The notes under the pieces are model-generated. The model did not search any database. It saw nothing but the letters and a program-made list of their open reading frames with translations, and was not told the DNA's origin. DNA of 64,000 bases from Diplodia intermedia (taxonomy: Eukaryota > Ascomycota > Dothideomycetes > Botryosphaeriales > Botryosphaeriaceae), in the NCBI GenBank assembly GCA_021495925.1, contig JAKEKT010000012.1, forward strand, positions 1 to 64,000, given 5' to 3'. The first letter of the stretch is position 1; every line of letters begins with the position of its first letter. The translations under genes were made by a program, and so were the position numbers. Below are positions 43,672 through 54,560 of this stretch, piece by piece.

Positions 43672-44467
43672 CTAGGATGATGCCGCGATGATCTTGTCCG
43701 CCATCTCCAGCGGCGTCTCTGCCATTACGTCCATCTCGCCGAAGATCTCAGTGCAAGGCTCCTTCTCCCACACGCTGGTGTATGCCCCCTTGAACCTTTG
43801 CCGCACGAGGCACGTTAGCAATCGAGGCTCAAGCGACTTGGCTGGGGCGCGCGCAAAGAACTTACCCGACTGTTCTCGCAGCAGACACGTCCCACATGTG
43901 CGCGGCCGCAAACCACTTCTCGCCGCCGTCACCTAGAGCCCTGATGGCCGGCTCGTATGCCTTGGGGTCCGGCTTGCCGATCCCGCTGGAGTCGCAGCTC
44001 ATCAGGTTCTCTGCCGGCATGGGAACGCCTGCCTTCTCAAAGTATCCTCCAACGCGCTTCCTGTCGCCGGCAGTCAGGCACCAGCAGGTGAAGCCCGCGG
44101 CGCGCAGTTTGGCGAACATCTCGGGGACACCGTCACGCATCTTGAGGTTGTTGTACGCTTCCGTGATGACCTTCAAGTCTTCATCGGTGGCGAACTGACG
44201 GGGTTCGTCAACGCCGGCTTGGTAGAGCATGCGGTAGAACAGAGCCGCCTGGAGCTTGGAGAAGATGGTGTAGCGACCGGAGAGGGACAGGTAGGTGTAC
44301 TCGCGCTCGGAGGCCTCCATCCATGCGAAGGCGAAGAGACGTGGCGAGATGCCGAGCTTGGCAAACCGTTCGCCCAGCTGCGACGCAATTGCATCGAACC
44401 AGACGTCGTAGCCGACGCAGGTGCCAACGACGTCGAAAACAACATGCTTGTTCGTGGGAGGGGACAT
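43672..44467 (-). CDS. Type II haloacid dehalogenase-like hydrolase (HAD superfamily)
   Basis: Two exons, 44467-43866 and 43795-43672, with a 70-nt intron (GCTAACGTG branch point); 241 residues, the usual length. Seen: motif I VVFDVVGT with the nucleophile Asp, motif II CLTAGDR, motif III Lys in GIGKPDPKAY, and motif IV as AAHMWDVSAAR, which matches the AHxWD signature of 2-haloacid dehalogenases more than phosphatases. Natural substrates of fungal members are mostly unknown and dehalogenation itself is not implied. Divergent from the permease gene, 678 bp away. Confidence 0.92.
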
Positions 44468-45145
44468 GTCGGATATGGCGATGGCGATGGAGAGCTGGCT
44501 GATCTAGAGAAGTGATCGGGAGGAGAAGAGTTGGGGCGTAGAAGGGATTGACGGACGAAGCACAGTCTCTAGCATCTAAAATGAATGGTAGCAGGCAAAC
44601 ACAGCTCCGACCTCGCTCGCATCATCGTCTTGGTGTGCCCCTCGGCGGGCGCATAGGATCTCCAGGGCCCTTGCACGCTGCGGCTAAACCCCACCTTTGC
44701 CCCAAAGCCCTCCCCCGCACACTCGGCTGCTGGCCGAAATACCGCGTATCGGGTGAATGCGAGGGTGCCTCGCATCTGCGCGCCGTCTTCCGATACGCTT
44801 CGATGATAGGAAACAGCCCAAGCTCTGCCGAGCCTGGCCAACACTTACTTGGTGAAAGCTTTGCGTGTCGACCTTCCTCGGCCCTTGACCTCACGGCTAT
44901 CGGATGAATCGGGTCGGCCGCTCTGGCTTCTATATGGTCGATAGCAAATCGGGGCATATCTCGAAGGAGGGTTGGGCACGCCTGTCGAATCAGCCATGAC
45001 GGACGTCGCAAACGCTGTATCGAGTATCGGCATCCTGCAGATAGTGAGATAGCGGGAGAGTAGATGTAGTGCGACGCGCCTGCACATCTCAGCATACCAC
45101 AGCTGCTCAATCTTTGTCCTGCTGTTGTTGACCTTGCCTTCCGCC
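44468..45145. promoter_or_regulatory. Divergent promoter, dehalogenase and permease, with GATA sites
   Basis: The 678-bp interval contains five sites fitting HGATAR on either strand (44804, 44897, 44939, 45039 and 45047). Two lie only 8 bp apart, about 100 bp before the permease start. GATA factors of the AreA/Nit2 type activate amine and amino-acid uptake and catabolic genes in filamentous fungi. The binding is inferred from motif only. Confidence 0.45.
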
Positions 45146-47259
45146 ATGGCTGCAACGGATGAGCCCAAGCTTGCCACCACTCCGCCCTCTACATCGTCGC
45201 AGAACGACAGCCATGACATCGAAAAGAAAGACGCGGCCGACGTTGCTGTCGAGCCTTCCACGGACGCTGCTGAGGGGCAGGTCGGCATGGTCGACTTGGT
45301 CGAGGTGGGATATGAGCGGTCGCTGAAGAGACGTCAGATCATGATGATGGCATTCGGTGCTGGTATTGGGACTGGGCTGTGGGTCGGCACTGGAAGTGCG
45401 CTGGCTAAAGGTTCGTGGTGAAGGACGTCGAGTGCGGTCCGTCCTCCATACTAACGCTGCGGTCTGTAGCCGGCCCGGGCGGAATCGCCGTTTCCTACAC
45501 CATCATGGCGTGAGTGAGCCGATGCTCTTGATTGGATGATGGATCACTGAGTGTCATGGACAGAGCGATTGTGTACGTCATGTACACCTCGATTGGAGAA
45601 ATGACAGCGTACAAGCCCGTCCATGGAGGCTTCACGCGCCAAGCGGGCGAATATGTTGATCCTGCCCTTGGCTTCGCCATCGGGATCAACTTCTGGTTCA
45701 ACGTAAGCCCCGCCCTGAGAACATACAGGAGTCCTCTGTGCTAACAACGCCAAGTGGGTCATGTAAGGTGGTGGAGTTCCCTGCTCAGGCGCATCCGTAC
45801 TAATGTAGTCCAAGGATTATCCCCGCCGAGATCACGGCGTGCATCTCGGTCCTGCACTACTGGGAAACATCATACAAGGTGCCGCTGGCCGCGTGGATTA
45901 CGATTTTCCTGCTCATCATCGTCTTTGTCAACATCTGGCCGGTAAAGCTCTACGGGGAGGTCGAGTTCTGGTTTTCCTTCCTGAAGTGTCTTGCCCTGGT
46001 GGCCATCATCTTCTTCATGATCGTCATGACGAGCGGAGGGATTCCAGCGACACGTGGCCCAATTGAGTTCAGGTATTGGAAGGATCCCGGTGCTTTCGTG
46101 AACGGCATCCGAGGGATTGCAGCTGCGTTTGTCCAGGCCGGCTTCAGCTTCGGCGGCGGTAAGTGCGAGTGCGGCACTCCTCGCCTTGCGTCGGCTTTAC
46201 TGATGACGAGAAGGCGAGCACATTGCCGTCATGGCTGGCGAAGCTAAGGATCCCCGCGAGACGGTCAAGCGCTCGGTCCAGCCACTGTTCTGGCGCATGT
46301 TTGCGTTCTTTGTGGTCAATATTTGTAAGTGAAGTGAAGATGGCTCCCCACGGCGAGGGAGCTAAGCTCATTGGGGACAGGGCTTGTTGGCATGTGTATT
46401 CCCTACAACGACCCGAGCCTTGTGAATGCGTCGGGCACCCTGGCATCGCCCTTCGTGCTGGCTATCAGGGCATGCAATCTCTTCGGGCTTGCACACGCAC
46501 TCAACGCCTTCATCCTGATCACCGTCATCTCCTGCGGCATTACCTCGGCGTACATCGCGTCGCGCACGCTCTGCGCGCTGTCGGATCTGAAGTGGGTGCA
46601 CCCGGTGTTTGGACGCAAGGATGCACAGGGGCGGCCGTACGTGGCCATGACGCTCAGCATGATTCTGGGCGGCGGGCTCTGCTACCTGAACTGCAACTCG
46701 ACGGCGGAGCAGGTCTACAACTGGTTCTCGTCTCTGGTAAGCGCTCCTGCCCGATTGGGCAATGGCACAAAGTTGACCTGGTGTTGCGCAGGTGGGCATC
46801 AGCGGCTTCTTGCAGTGGGCGACGATCTACTGGATGCACATCCGGTTCCGCAAGGGACTGCGGGCGCAGGGGATCGAGCACAAGACACTGCCGTTCCACG
46901 ACATGTTTGCGCCGTGGAGCCAGTACGCGGGCCTCGTGGTCATCTTCCTGATCCTAGTGGCCGAGTTCTACCTGGCCATCTTCCCGTTCGACGCGAAGCC
47001 CAGCGCGGAGAATTTCTTCGCGACGTACATCGCGGCGCCGCTGTTTGTGTTCGACTACTTTGCCTACAAGTGGTGGTACAAGACCAAGATCGTGCGCCCC
47101 GAGGACATGGACTTCAGCGAGGCCTTCATCTTCGACGAGATCGAGCGGCGCGAAAAGGCCGAGGCCGAGGCCGAGGCAGCGGCCGCGCAGGCGACGGAGA
47201 AGCCGGGGCTGGGCGTCGCGGGCGTCGGGCGGCGGGTATGGTCGGCGCTGGTGGGATGA
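45146..47259 (+). CDS. Amino-acid permease (YAT/AAP family)
   Basis: Eight exons: 45146-45410, 45470-45509, 45564-45702, 45755-45762, 45815-46158, 46214-46324, 46381-46736 and 46792-47259; 576 residues. A plasma-membrane proton symporter family. After an ~60-residue polar tail, LKRRQIMMMAFGAGIGTGL opens segment 1; GEMTAYKPVHGGFTRQAGEY and GFSFGGGEHIAVMAGEAKDP are the conserved permease loops; about twelve segments in all. The acidic/Ala-rich C-terminus (EKAEAEAEAAAAQ) is unusual but harmless-looking. Exon 4 is 8 nt and supplies most of Trp-Val-Met between INFWFN and IIPAEITACI; skipping it shifts the frame. Substrate range cannot be read. Confidence 0.93.
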
Positions 47260-47985
47260 GAGAGCTGTGTCATGGGAATTGTGGGGTTGAGATTGGCCGT
47301 GTTGGAGAAGCGACGACCGGCCCGAGGCGGCGGCGCGCTCGCCAACTGTAACGGCGCGTGTCCAAAGAGTGCACAATGGCAAAGTCGGTTCCTATCAATA
47401 GCTGGTGCCACGGCATCCCTACAACACGCAGTATAAGGCAGCCACTATAAAAAGAAAGACACGAGTGACACGGGGCGCAGCGATCTTCGATGCGAGTGCC
47501 TGGCATCACATGCGCCGCCAGTTGCACGTCGGCGCAGGCTGCGCTTTCGTAGCGCGGTGCAGCAGCCCACCGGCGCGCTGAGGCCGCGCTGAGGCCCGCG
47601 GCGGAGGGGCAGGCGGCGGTTCCTGGCCGGCCTTCTGAGTCCTGACGTTGCAGCCGGCGGCGGGCAGCGCCCCAGAGCTTCGGGGCGGGCCGGGCTCACA
47701 ACACAACACACAGCACACATCGTATTCTTATCACGGCTCTCTGCCACGCCCTGCCCGCCTGCGCTGCCCTGCCGTGCGCCGCCATGCCACGCCCGCCCCG
47801 GCCGGGTAAACACCAGCTTACTCGTGCATCCTGCAATAGCTCGCCGCCCCGGCCGTAATGCCGCCCGCAGCCGCTCGTGCTTGCCCGTTTCTCCGGCTTC
47901 ACCGCGCCCCGCCCAGCAGGGCAGCCGCCGTTGACGCAACCGGCAACACGCCCGCCCGTCCCTTCCTCGCTGCGACGGCGCCCTG

Positions 47986-48003
47986 TTCTAGAACTTCTAG
48001 AAC
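47986..48003. promoter_or_regulatory. Tandem TTCTAGAAC, heat-shock-element-like
   Basis: Two perfect adjacent copies of TTCTAGAAC. Each contains TTCnnGAA, the inverted half-site pair bound by heat-shock factor, but the spacing between copies is one base instead of two. No gene starts nearby. Confidence 0.3.
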
Positions 48004-51000
48004 CCCTGGTGGAATGTCCTCGCGCGCTGTGTGCTGGCCAGGATCAGGAGTGCACCGAACCGCACGCCCCGCCCCGGCAACGGCACACCCACACTTCGTC
48101 TGCGACGACAGACTACAATATGCCAAAGTGGATCCTCTCCGCCCACGGCGAGTCAATGCGCACTCACTTCTGTTGCCCGCCCAGCCCGTCTTGGCACCAC
48201 CATGCACACAGCAAACGCTGACGCCTAAGCGAACCGCCCGATAAACTCAATCGTGCATCTCCCGCCCGCGCGCTGCTCAGGGCCGGACCACCGCCTGCCC
48301 CTCGTGAGAGAAGGGACCAAGGCATGGGCCAGCTGCTGCCACCCCGAGCTGCGGTCTGGACGGCCAACGGTGACGTGCTCGAAGGGGTTTAGGAGCTGGG
48401 TGGAAAACTCTGCCCTCGTGGATGGACCGGCCGGCGCCGCTCGATCGCGTGGGGCTGCTCGCTCGCGGCGGCATCGTGAGCTGCTGGCTGGTATGAGAGC
48501 GTGGCCGGCGCTGCCAACTTACGGACGAGAGCAGCACACGAGGGCTGCCCTCAACCGAACACCAGACCCACCGCTCAATTTGGAGAAGCTACGCGATGAC
48601 CGCGCTACAGGGCCTTCCTCGCCTACACGGCAGTGGTTCCATATGTTCCTGTCGATTGCTGAAAGACGCGCCAGCTCGGCCAAGGGTACTGGCTGCTGCG
48701 AGGGAACGTAAGGCCTCATCCTCCCTTGGTCTGCGGCAAAGGTCTCTCCCTCAGACTTTCTCTTTCTCATCCCTCCCTCTCTTCTCCTTCTTCTTCTCCT
48801 TCGAGTATCCCCTTTGCAGCAGCCACCCGGTGCTACCAGCCAGTCGTGATGTCATAGAGTGGTTGATCTTCCTCGTCTGCTTGAAAGCTGTTGGGCGGGC
48901 TCCATTTTTGCCGAGTGTCATCTTCCTCTTCATTGGATCCAGATAGACCCGTTTCTCTGCCGTCTGGCTCCCTCTCCTCTTTCTCAAGCATGGTTATCAT
49001 CCCGTCATGTCGTTGCCACGTTTGCCGATATCTTCCATGCGTGTCCGAACGATGATCCATTGCAAGGATGGATTTGTCAAAGCCCGGGAGCTCTATGCCA
49101 AGGGCTAGTGCGTCAACTGGTCCTCCGGGCACTACAGTTGTTCAAGAGGGTGTGATGGCCGGTTCTCCAAGTGCATCCTTATCGTGGCATCCAGTCCTGA
49201 GGTCCTTCTGCATGGGGTCCAGGGAGAGGTCTGTCGCAGCGGGCTCCGAAGCACATGCCGCACTTCAGAGAATTTTGTTCAAAGCAGGACCCGTCCTTTA
49301 GTACTGTCCTTCATGTACCTTGTTGGCACGCTGGCATCCTCGTAAATGCATCTCGAATACGTGTCTGTGGACAAAACACCTGTGCTTTCGCCGGCTAGAC
49401 GCGGCTCGCAGCGCCTGGTGGCGACACGTTTTCCCTGCGCGCTTCCACTCTTTAGCCTTCTTACCGCATCAAAACCACTGCGCGTCGATTCTCTGTGTCA
49501 TCGGCCACCGTGCGGCACCGTCGCCTCGGCGTTCTGCAACGCTATTGGCTTGTGTCTCCTTCCGCTTTTGGGTTGCGCTTGGCTTCGCTGCTCCGTCGAG
49601 CATCGTGGTGGAACAAACGCTCGCGCCTTTGCGGCAAGCCGGCCATTGGCATGCTTAAAAGCTGCCACGTCGGGCGCCGGTGGTCCGGTATCGCTTGGGT
49701 AGCTCGGCAAGCCCGTCGTTGCGCCTGTGTGAAGAAGTCATCTTCCTTCCCGATTCGGCCAGTCTATGGTCAACCGCTCCGACTTCCGCATCCCGCTTCT
49801 TGGCCTTCCTGCCCAACCTCTGCAACGGTATCCATGAGCAGTCGCTTAAGACCTGGAATTGATCCGTTGGTACGACGTCTGTGATGGTCGTCGACGGTTC
49901 ATTCTGCAGCCCCTCTCGCGCCGATGTGTCCTAGCGACTGCGACTGCGCAGGATTGGTGGCGCTGCTTGGAATCGTCCGACTGGAACCCGTATCTGAAAT
50001 TAATACTTTAAGAGGCGGCGGCGGCGAAATTTTATCCACAACTCAAGTGAAAAGAGACAGTAAACGTGTTTCCTAGGTGGAGAGGGCTCGGCCAGTTTGG
50101 TAAAGTCTCCAGTGAATATCCAGCTGTCTGGTTCCGGCAGTACCTGCAGATTTCACACTTAGTTTGCATTGAGCTCTCCGTCGAACCCAATGCCTCAAGT
50201 GAAGCTTCCCAAGTAAGAGCCCATGACGGTGCCGGATGCCTCATTGAACCCGCCTTTCCACAACACAATCGAGGGAAACGTCGAAGTGTCTATTGCCTAA
50301 GTTTCGTTCGTATATGCCCCACTAGGCGCAGCCGCTCTTTGAGGTTTCCAGGAACTTGGCATCTCTTGTTGAATTGAATACCCGTCGCAGCCATTGAAGG
50401 CTTGTTCTGTTGCAGTTTTGCGTGCCGCGAGACCGCAATGCTTCTGCACGGCTGTATTCATCCGATGGCTGACTAGAAACGAATCTGGCTGGTGGCCTTG
50501 AAGCAGCCAAGGCACTGATGCTTTGACATGCTTTCCTCCCTCCCGTTGCTTTGCGTTGTTCCTCGGAGTGTAGTGGAAGTTTTCGCCGCAAAAGTGTCGC
50601 TCAAGCTTAAGGCTGACACCATCTACTCAACGTCGGCGAGATGAACAAAGATATCCCTCATCTGTGCCTGTCCATCTGTAAGACTGCATGCGCCCGGTTC
50701 TTGGCATAGTATACCATCAGATGGTCACTTAGCTGTTCGCCCTTTCTCTCCATCCAACCTTGATATTTTGGCGAAATATGCGCCGTCCGCCTTTTTCCAG
50801 CAAAAATTCTCGCGCGGCCAGCCAATTGCGCATCCTGGGCTGCACTTTGCTCGCGCCAAAACTCCCAAAAGGTTCGCAGGCTGGATTTATTCCGGTTCTG
50901 CGGAGTCTCATCCAAAGTATCGCCGGCGCTGTCATCGGTGAACGGAAGGCGGGAGGAAGGTTGTCAGCTTCCGCAACAGCTACGTCCTTTGGCTAGAAGG

Positions 51001-51879
51001 TACCCATGGCCGCTGAGCCAGTGGCATTCTCGAAAGCCAATCTCTAGGAACATTCGTCCGATTCGTGCCATGGAGTTGTTGTGGCTCCCGTGTGGCACGT
51101 CAACCTAGAAGAGTATTCCACAGTCAGCCAGCTGGGAAGATCAAGTCGCTCGCCGCCGCGACGCTGAGCTGCGACACAGCTACAGATACTGTGGGGGAAA
51201 GCCAGTTGGAAGAGCGAGTCCGTGAGGCAAACGTCGAAGGTGAGGTGGGAGCGACTTCCACGTGCGCGAGCTTTTGCGATGAGGTTCAAGGATAGACAGG
51301 AAGGATGTTGCGCTCTTTATTGCCCGCTACGGCGCTTCGCGCGCTGCTGGTAATGCTTGCGAGCCGCGACCGGATAGCGAGGAGACGGACGAGTGGGAGG
51401 TGGAGCTCGCGACCGTGTTGTCGCCCACGCCAATGTCACTGGCATCATTGGCGCAGGTGCCCGTCGCAACGCCGTAGATGGCGGATGACTGAACCGCGCA
51501 TGGAAGCCGCGACACCAAGACACTCCTAGAGTGCGCCTCGTTGTATCTGGATGCTTGCTTGGCTGCCTTGGCCCGGCGCAGAGACGGTTTGCTGCAACGA
51601 ACGAGCAGGCGCGCGGCGGCTCGGGCGCAGAAGGTCAACACCAAAGCCGGCATGCAGCGCAGCGGAGGAAACACGCGCAACACAAGCACTACAAACGGGC
51701 ACAGCTGCGGCCGCTTGCATGACCATCAATGGCTTCGGAGGAGGCTGCCCTGGAGCGGCCAAGTGAAGCGGCATCCTCAGCAGGTGGCCTGCTGGAAAAG
51801 CGACAACAGCTGCTACTCTTAATCCAAGCTGAAACGCAAAAAGAGCAGAGGAGGGGGAGCTCAAACCAACACTTCCTCG

Positions 51880-52033
51880 AAGCCCTGCTCAAGGCAGGGC
51901 GTTCAACGAAATGGGCCCAGCGATCCTCAGGCCCGCAGGCACTCACACTGGCGAGGCAAACTCCATGAAGTTAGGAGTAAAAAGCACAATTTAACCCGAC
52001 CTGTGAGTAACTCAGTGACGCAATGTACGCATG
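51880..52033 (-). ncRNA. Possible structured RNA behind an snRNA-type promoter
   Basis: Predicted only from its promoter and end structure. The TATA element and C/T tract upstream match those of the U2 gene in build and spacing, which places a 5' end near 52033. About 135-150 nt further a perfect 7-bp hairpin, GCCCTGC/GCAGGGC with a five-base loop (51882-51900), could form the 3' end. I compared the stretch by eye with U1, U4, U5, U6 and U3 hallmarks and found no convincing match; GTGCTTTTTAC differs by one base from the U5 loop and lacks its stem. No clear Sm site. Confidence 0.3.
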
Positions 52034-52074
52034 GAGGAAAAAAGAAGAAGAGGTTCTGGAGCAAAGGGCGGAGC

Positions 52075-52081
52075 TTTTATA
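52075..52081 (-). promoter_or_regulatory. TATA box, snRNA-like context
   Basis: TATAAAA within GGGTATAAAAG, the same 11 bases as at the U2 gene, followed by CTCTTCTTCTTTTTTC. Confidence 0.45.
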
Positions 52082-52775
52082 CCCGTGAACTGAAGGCTCG
52101 GCACCGGCGGTTGGCGGTCGGCGGTTGGCCGGGAGGCCGGCGCACGGGCTTGGTGGAAGGCAGAAGAAAGAAGCAGGCGCGATGCCGTCAGGAGGGAGGA
52201 AGGCTCGCTCGATCGGGCAGCGCGCTTCTCAATCAGGTAGCCGCGTCCAAGCAGCGCTTCACCAACCTCTTCACCTGTGCCTTCCATTGCCAAGAGACGC
52301 TCGCAATCGATGCATGAAGCGAGCGAGCACAGAAACCTCAGCAGTGGACGTTGAGACGTCGAACGGTAGTGAAGTGTTGCTGACGCTGACGCTGCGGACG
52401 GACAGCACAGAAGGTTTTCTCACGCCCATGCCCTCCACAACGCCGCCCATCTGCGGAGCGCTCAATTCGTCCGACAGTGGCCAATGGGTTAGGGGTTTGA
52501 GGGAGAATGGTTGCAAAGTATACCGGTGCCCGGCTAGCATATGGCCTTGGTCGCAGGCTTGCACGAGCGCGGGGCACATGCGATGATGCAGGACAACGTC
52601 AGCAAGAAGGGCTGACGTTCTCATTGCGCGGCCGGTGGCGGCTATCCGAACCGCAATTATCAATCAACCCCTTCCCCGCATCGAGCGTGCACATAAGGCG
52701 TGCTCGTGCCTCTGCTATCCTGATATCAACCCTCTCCTCGACAAAGCCTCAAATCAAAGAAAAGCCACCTCCACC

Positions 52776-54236
52776 ATGGATCCAACCTTCTACCGCACGC
52801 CCGCCGACGCCATCGCCGCCCCGGCCGAACAGCTCGCCTACGTCGTGGCCTTCGACCCGGCGCGCGAGAAAGAAGACGCCGTCTTCGTCGTCGACCTGGA
52901 CCCGACCTCGACCACTTACGGGCGGACCATCCACGCCACCAGGGTACCCGCGGGCAGCGAGCTGCACCACTTCGGCTGGAACGCGTGCTCCAGCGCCCTG
53001 AAGCACGAAGGCCACGACGTGACGAACCTCCAGCGCCGCTACATCATCGCCCCGGGCCTGCGCTCCTCGGACATCTTCGTGCTCGACACGGCGCCCGACC
53101 CGCGCCGGCCGGCGCTCGTCAAGACGGTGCCCGCCGCCGCCCTCGCCGCCAAGGCCGGCTACTCGCGCCCGCACACGGTGCACTGCGGGCCGTCGGGCGT
53201 CTTCGTGACGTGCCTGGGGGGCGGGGGAGGAGGAGGAGGAGACGGCGAAGACGACGACGACGAGTTGCCCGGCGGCATCGCGCTGCTCGACCACGACACG
53301 TTCGACGTCTCGCGCGCGTGGGAGACGGCGCGCGGCCCGCAGCGCTTCCACTACGACGCGTGGTGGCACCTGAACCGCAACGCGCTGGTGTCGAGCGAGT
53401 GGGGCGCGCCGTCGACGATCGAGGACGGGCTGGTGCCCGAGGTGCTGCTGGCGAACGGGTACGGCCACGCGCTGCACTTTTGGGACTTGAAGGCGGGCAG
53501 GCACGTCCAGCGCGTCGAGCTCGGCGAGGAGCACCAGATGGTGCTCGAGGTCCGGCCGTCGCACGACCCCGAGGCGACGTGGGGGTTCGTCGGCGTGGCC
53601 GTGTCGACGGCTGACTTGTCGGGGTCGGTCTGGCGCTGGTATCTGGACGAGGGGGAGGAAGAAGAGGGGAAGAAGTGGAAGGTGGAGAAGGTCATCACGA
53701 TCCCGGCGCAGAAGGTTGGGGACGCGAGCAAGCTGCCGCCTGTGCTGCAGCCGTTCGGCGGTGCGGTGCCTCCCATCATCACGGATATCGATTTGTCTGT
53801 CGATGATCGCTACCTGTACGTATCTTGCTGGGTCACCGGAGAGCTGAAGCAGTACGATGTCAGCGACCCGCGGCACCCGAAGGAGACTGGCAGCGTTCGC
53901 CTGGGCGGGGTTGTCGATCCACGGGCGCATCCTTCACGACCGGACAAACCACTGGGCGGCGGACCGCAGATGGTAGAGGTCAGCCGCGATGGGCGTCGTG
54001 TTTACTTCACCAACTCGTTGTACTCCTCCTGGGATGATCAATTCTGGCCGGACGGCGTGGGAGCGTGGATGGCAAAGGTAGACGTGCTTCCGGGCGGAGG
54101 GATGACGGTAGACGAGGGTTTCTTTCTCAGCGAAGGCGATTTCGAAGGGTTGAGGGTACATCAGATTCGTCTGCAAGGAGGGGACGCCTCGACGGATTCT
54201 TACTGCCACCGCTCAGCAGCGCGGGCGAGCGCTTGA
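52776..54236 (+). CDS. Selenium-binding protein (SBP56/SELENBP1, methanethiol oxidase family)
   Basis: Single exon, 486 residues, close to the 472 of the human protein. Animal and bacterial members oxidise methanethiol using copper. Seen along a beta-propeller: VPAGSELHHFGWNACSS, SDIFVLDTAPDP, RPHTVHCGPSGVFVTCLG, FHYDAWWHLNRNALVSSEWG, YGHALHFWDL, ELGEEHQMVLEVRPSHDP, DIDLSVDDRYLYVSCW and QYDVSDPRHPKETG; the metal-site histidines of HH, HTVHCG and GHALHFWDL are kept. In human SELENBP1 the N-terminal motif is CSSC; here only its first Cys remains (CSSA). A Gly run followed by an acidic run (about 148-165) is inserted in a loop. The frame is open upstream to 52635, but the ATG at 52776 has the good context CCACCATGG and begins the homologous part. 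Confidence 0.92.
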   Translation: MDPTFYRTPADAIAAPAEQLAYVVAFDPAREKEDAVFVVDLDPTSTTYGRTIHATRVPAGSELHHFGWNACSSALKHEGHDVTNLQRRYIIAPGLRSSDIFVLDTAPDPRRPALVKTVPAAALAAKAGYSRPHTVHCGPSGVFVTCLGGGGGGGGDGEDDDDELPGGIALLDHDTFDVSRAWETARGPQRFHYDAWWHLNRNALVSSEWGAPSTIEDGLVPEVLLANGYGHALHFWDLKAGRHVQRVELGEEHQMVLEVRPSHDPEATWGFVGVAVSTADLSGSVWRWYLDEGEEEEGKKWKVEKVITIPAQKVGDASKLPPVLQPFGGAVPPIITDIDLSVDDRYLYVSCWVTGELKQYDVSDPRHPKETGSVRLGGVVDPRAHPSRPDKPLGGGPQMVEVSRDGRRVYFTNSLYSSWDDQFWPDGVGAWMAKVDVLPGGGMTVDEGFFLSEGDFEGLRVHQIRLQGGDASTDSYCHRSAARASA

Positions 54237-54560
54237 TACCTTGGTGGTGAGGCACGTTCACTTTGCGAGATCATGGCACTCAGCATAAATTGCTTCGAAA
54301 TATCACACTCATCTGTCGAGCCAAAGTGTTGTCTGTCCAATGTAGCCGATTGGTGCCGTGGCCATGGCCGCTCCGGCTCAAAGGCCGTTCACAATTCGTT
54401 ACATGCCGTTCTCGTATCATCCGACTCGTCAATGGCCGTTCTGGCCGGGTATTGTGCTGCTCTTGCGAAAGGGCGCTGTGTGACAAGTGCTAACTCCTGC
54501 TGCCTGTCTCCAATCAATCTCGCTCAAGCGCCATGTAGATCTTCTGCGCTGACCTACCAC
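54237..54560. other. Tail-to-tail intergenic region
   Basis: 324 bp between the selenium-binding protein gene and the small minus-strand ORF. Nothing recognised. Confidence 0.5.

Larger units (their letters stand above)
47260..52775. other. 5.5-kb gene-free interval
   Basis: No protein gene was recognised between the permease and the selenium-binding protein. GC-rich to about 48 kb, then mixed. Contains a tandem heat-shock-element-like sequence and, at the right end, an snRNA-type promoter with a possible RNA gene. Confidence 0.5.

Noticed and set aside
51970..51990. U5 snRNA loop (minus strand GTGCTTTTTAC)
   Set aside because: One mismatch to the invariant loop and no enclosing stem or Sm site; left as an unidentified RNA candidate.
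52749..53930. 393-residue minus-strand open frame
   Set aside because: Exactly antisense to the selenium-binding protein; Arg/Val/His-rich with no family match. Shadow of a GC-rich gene.
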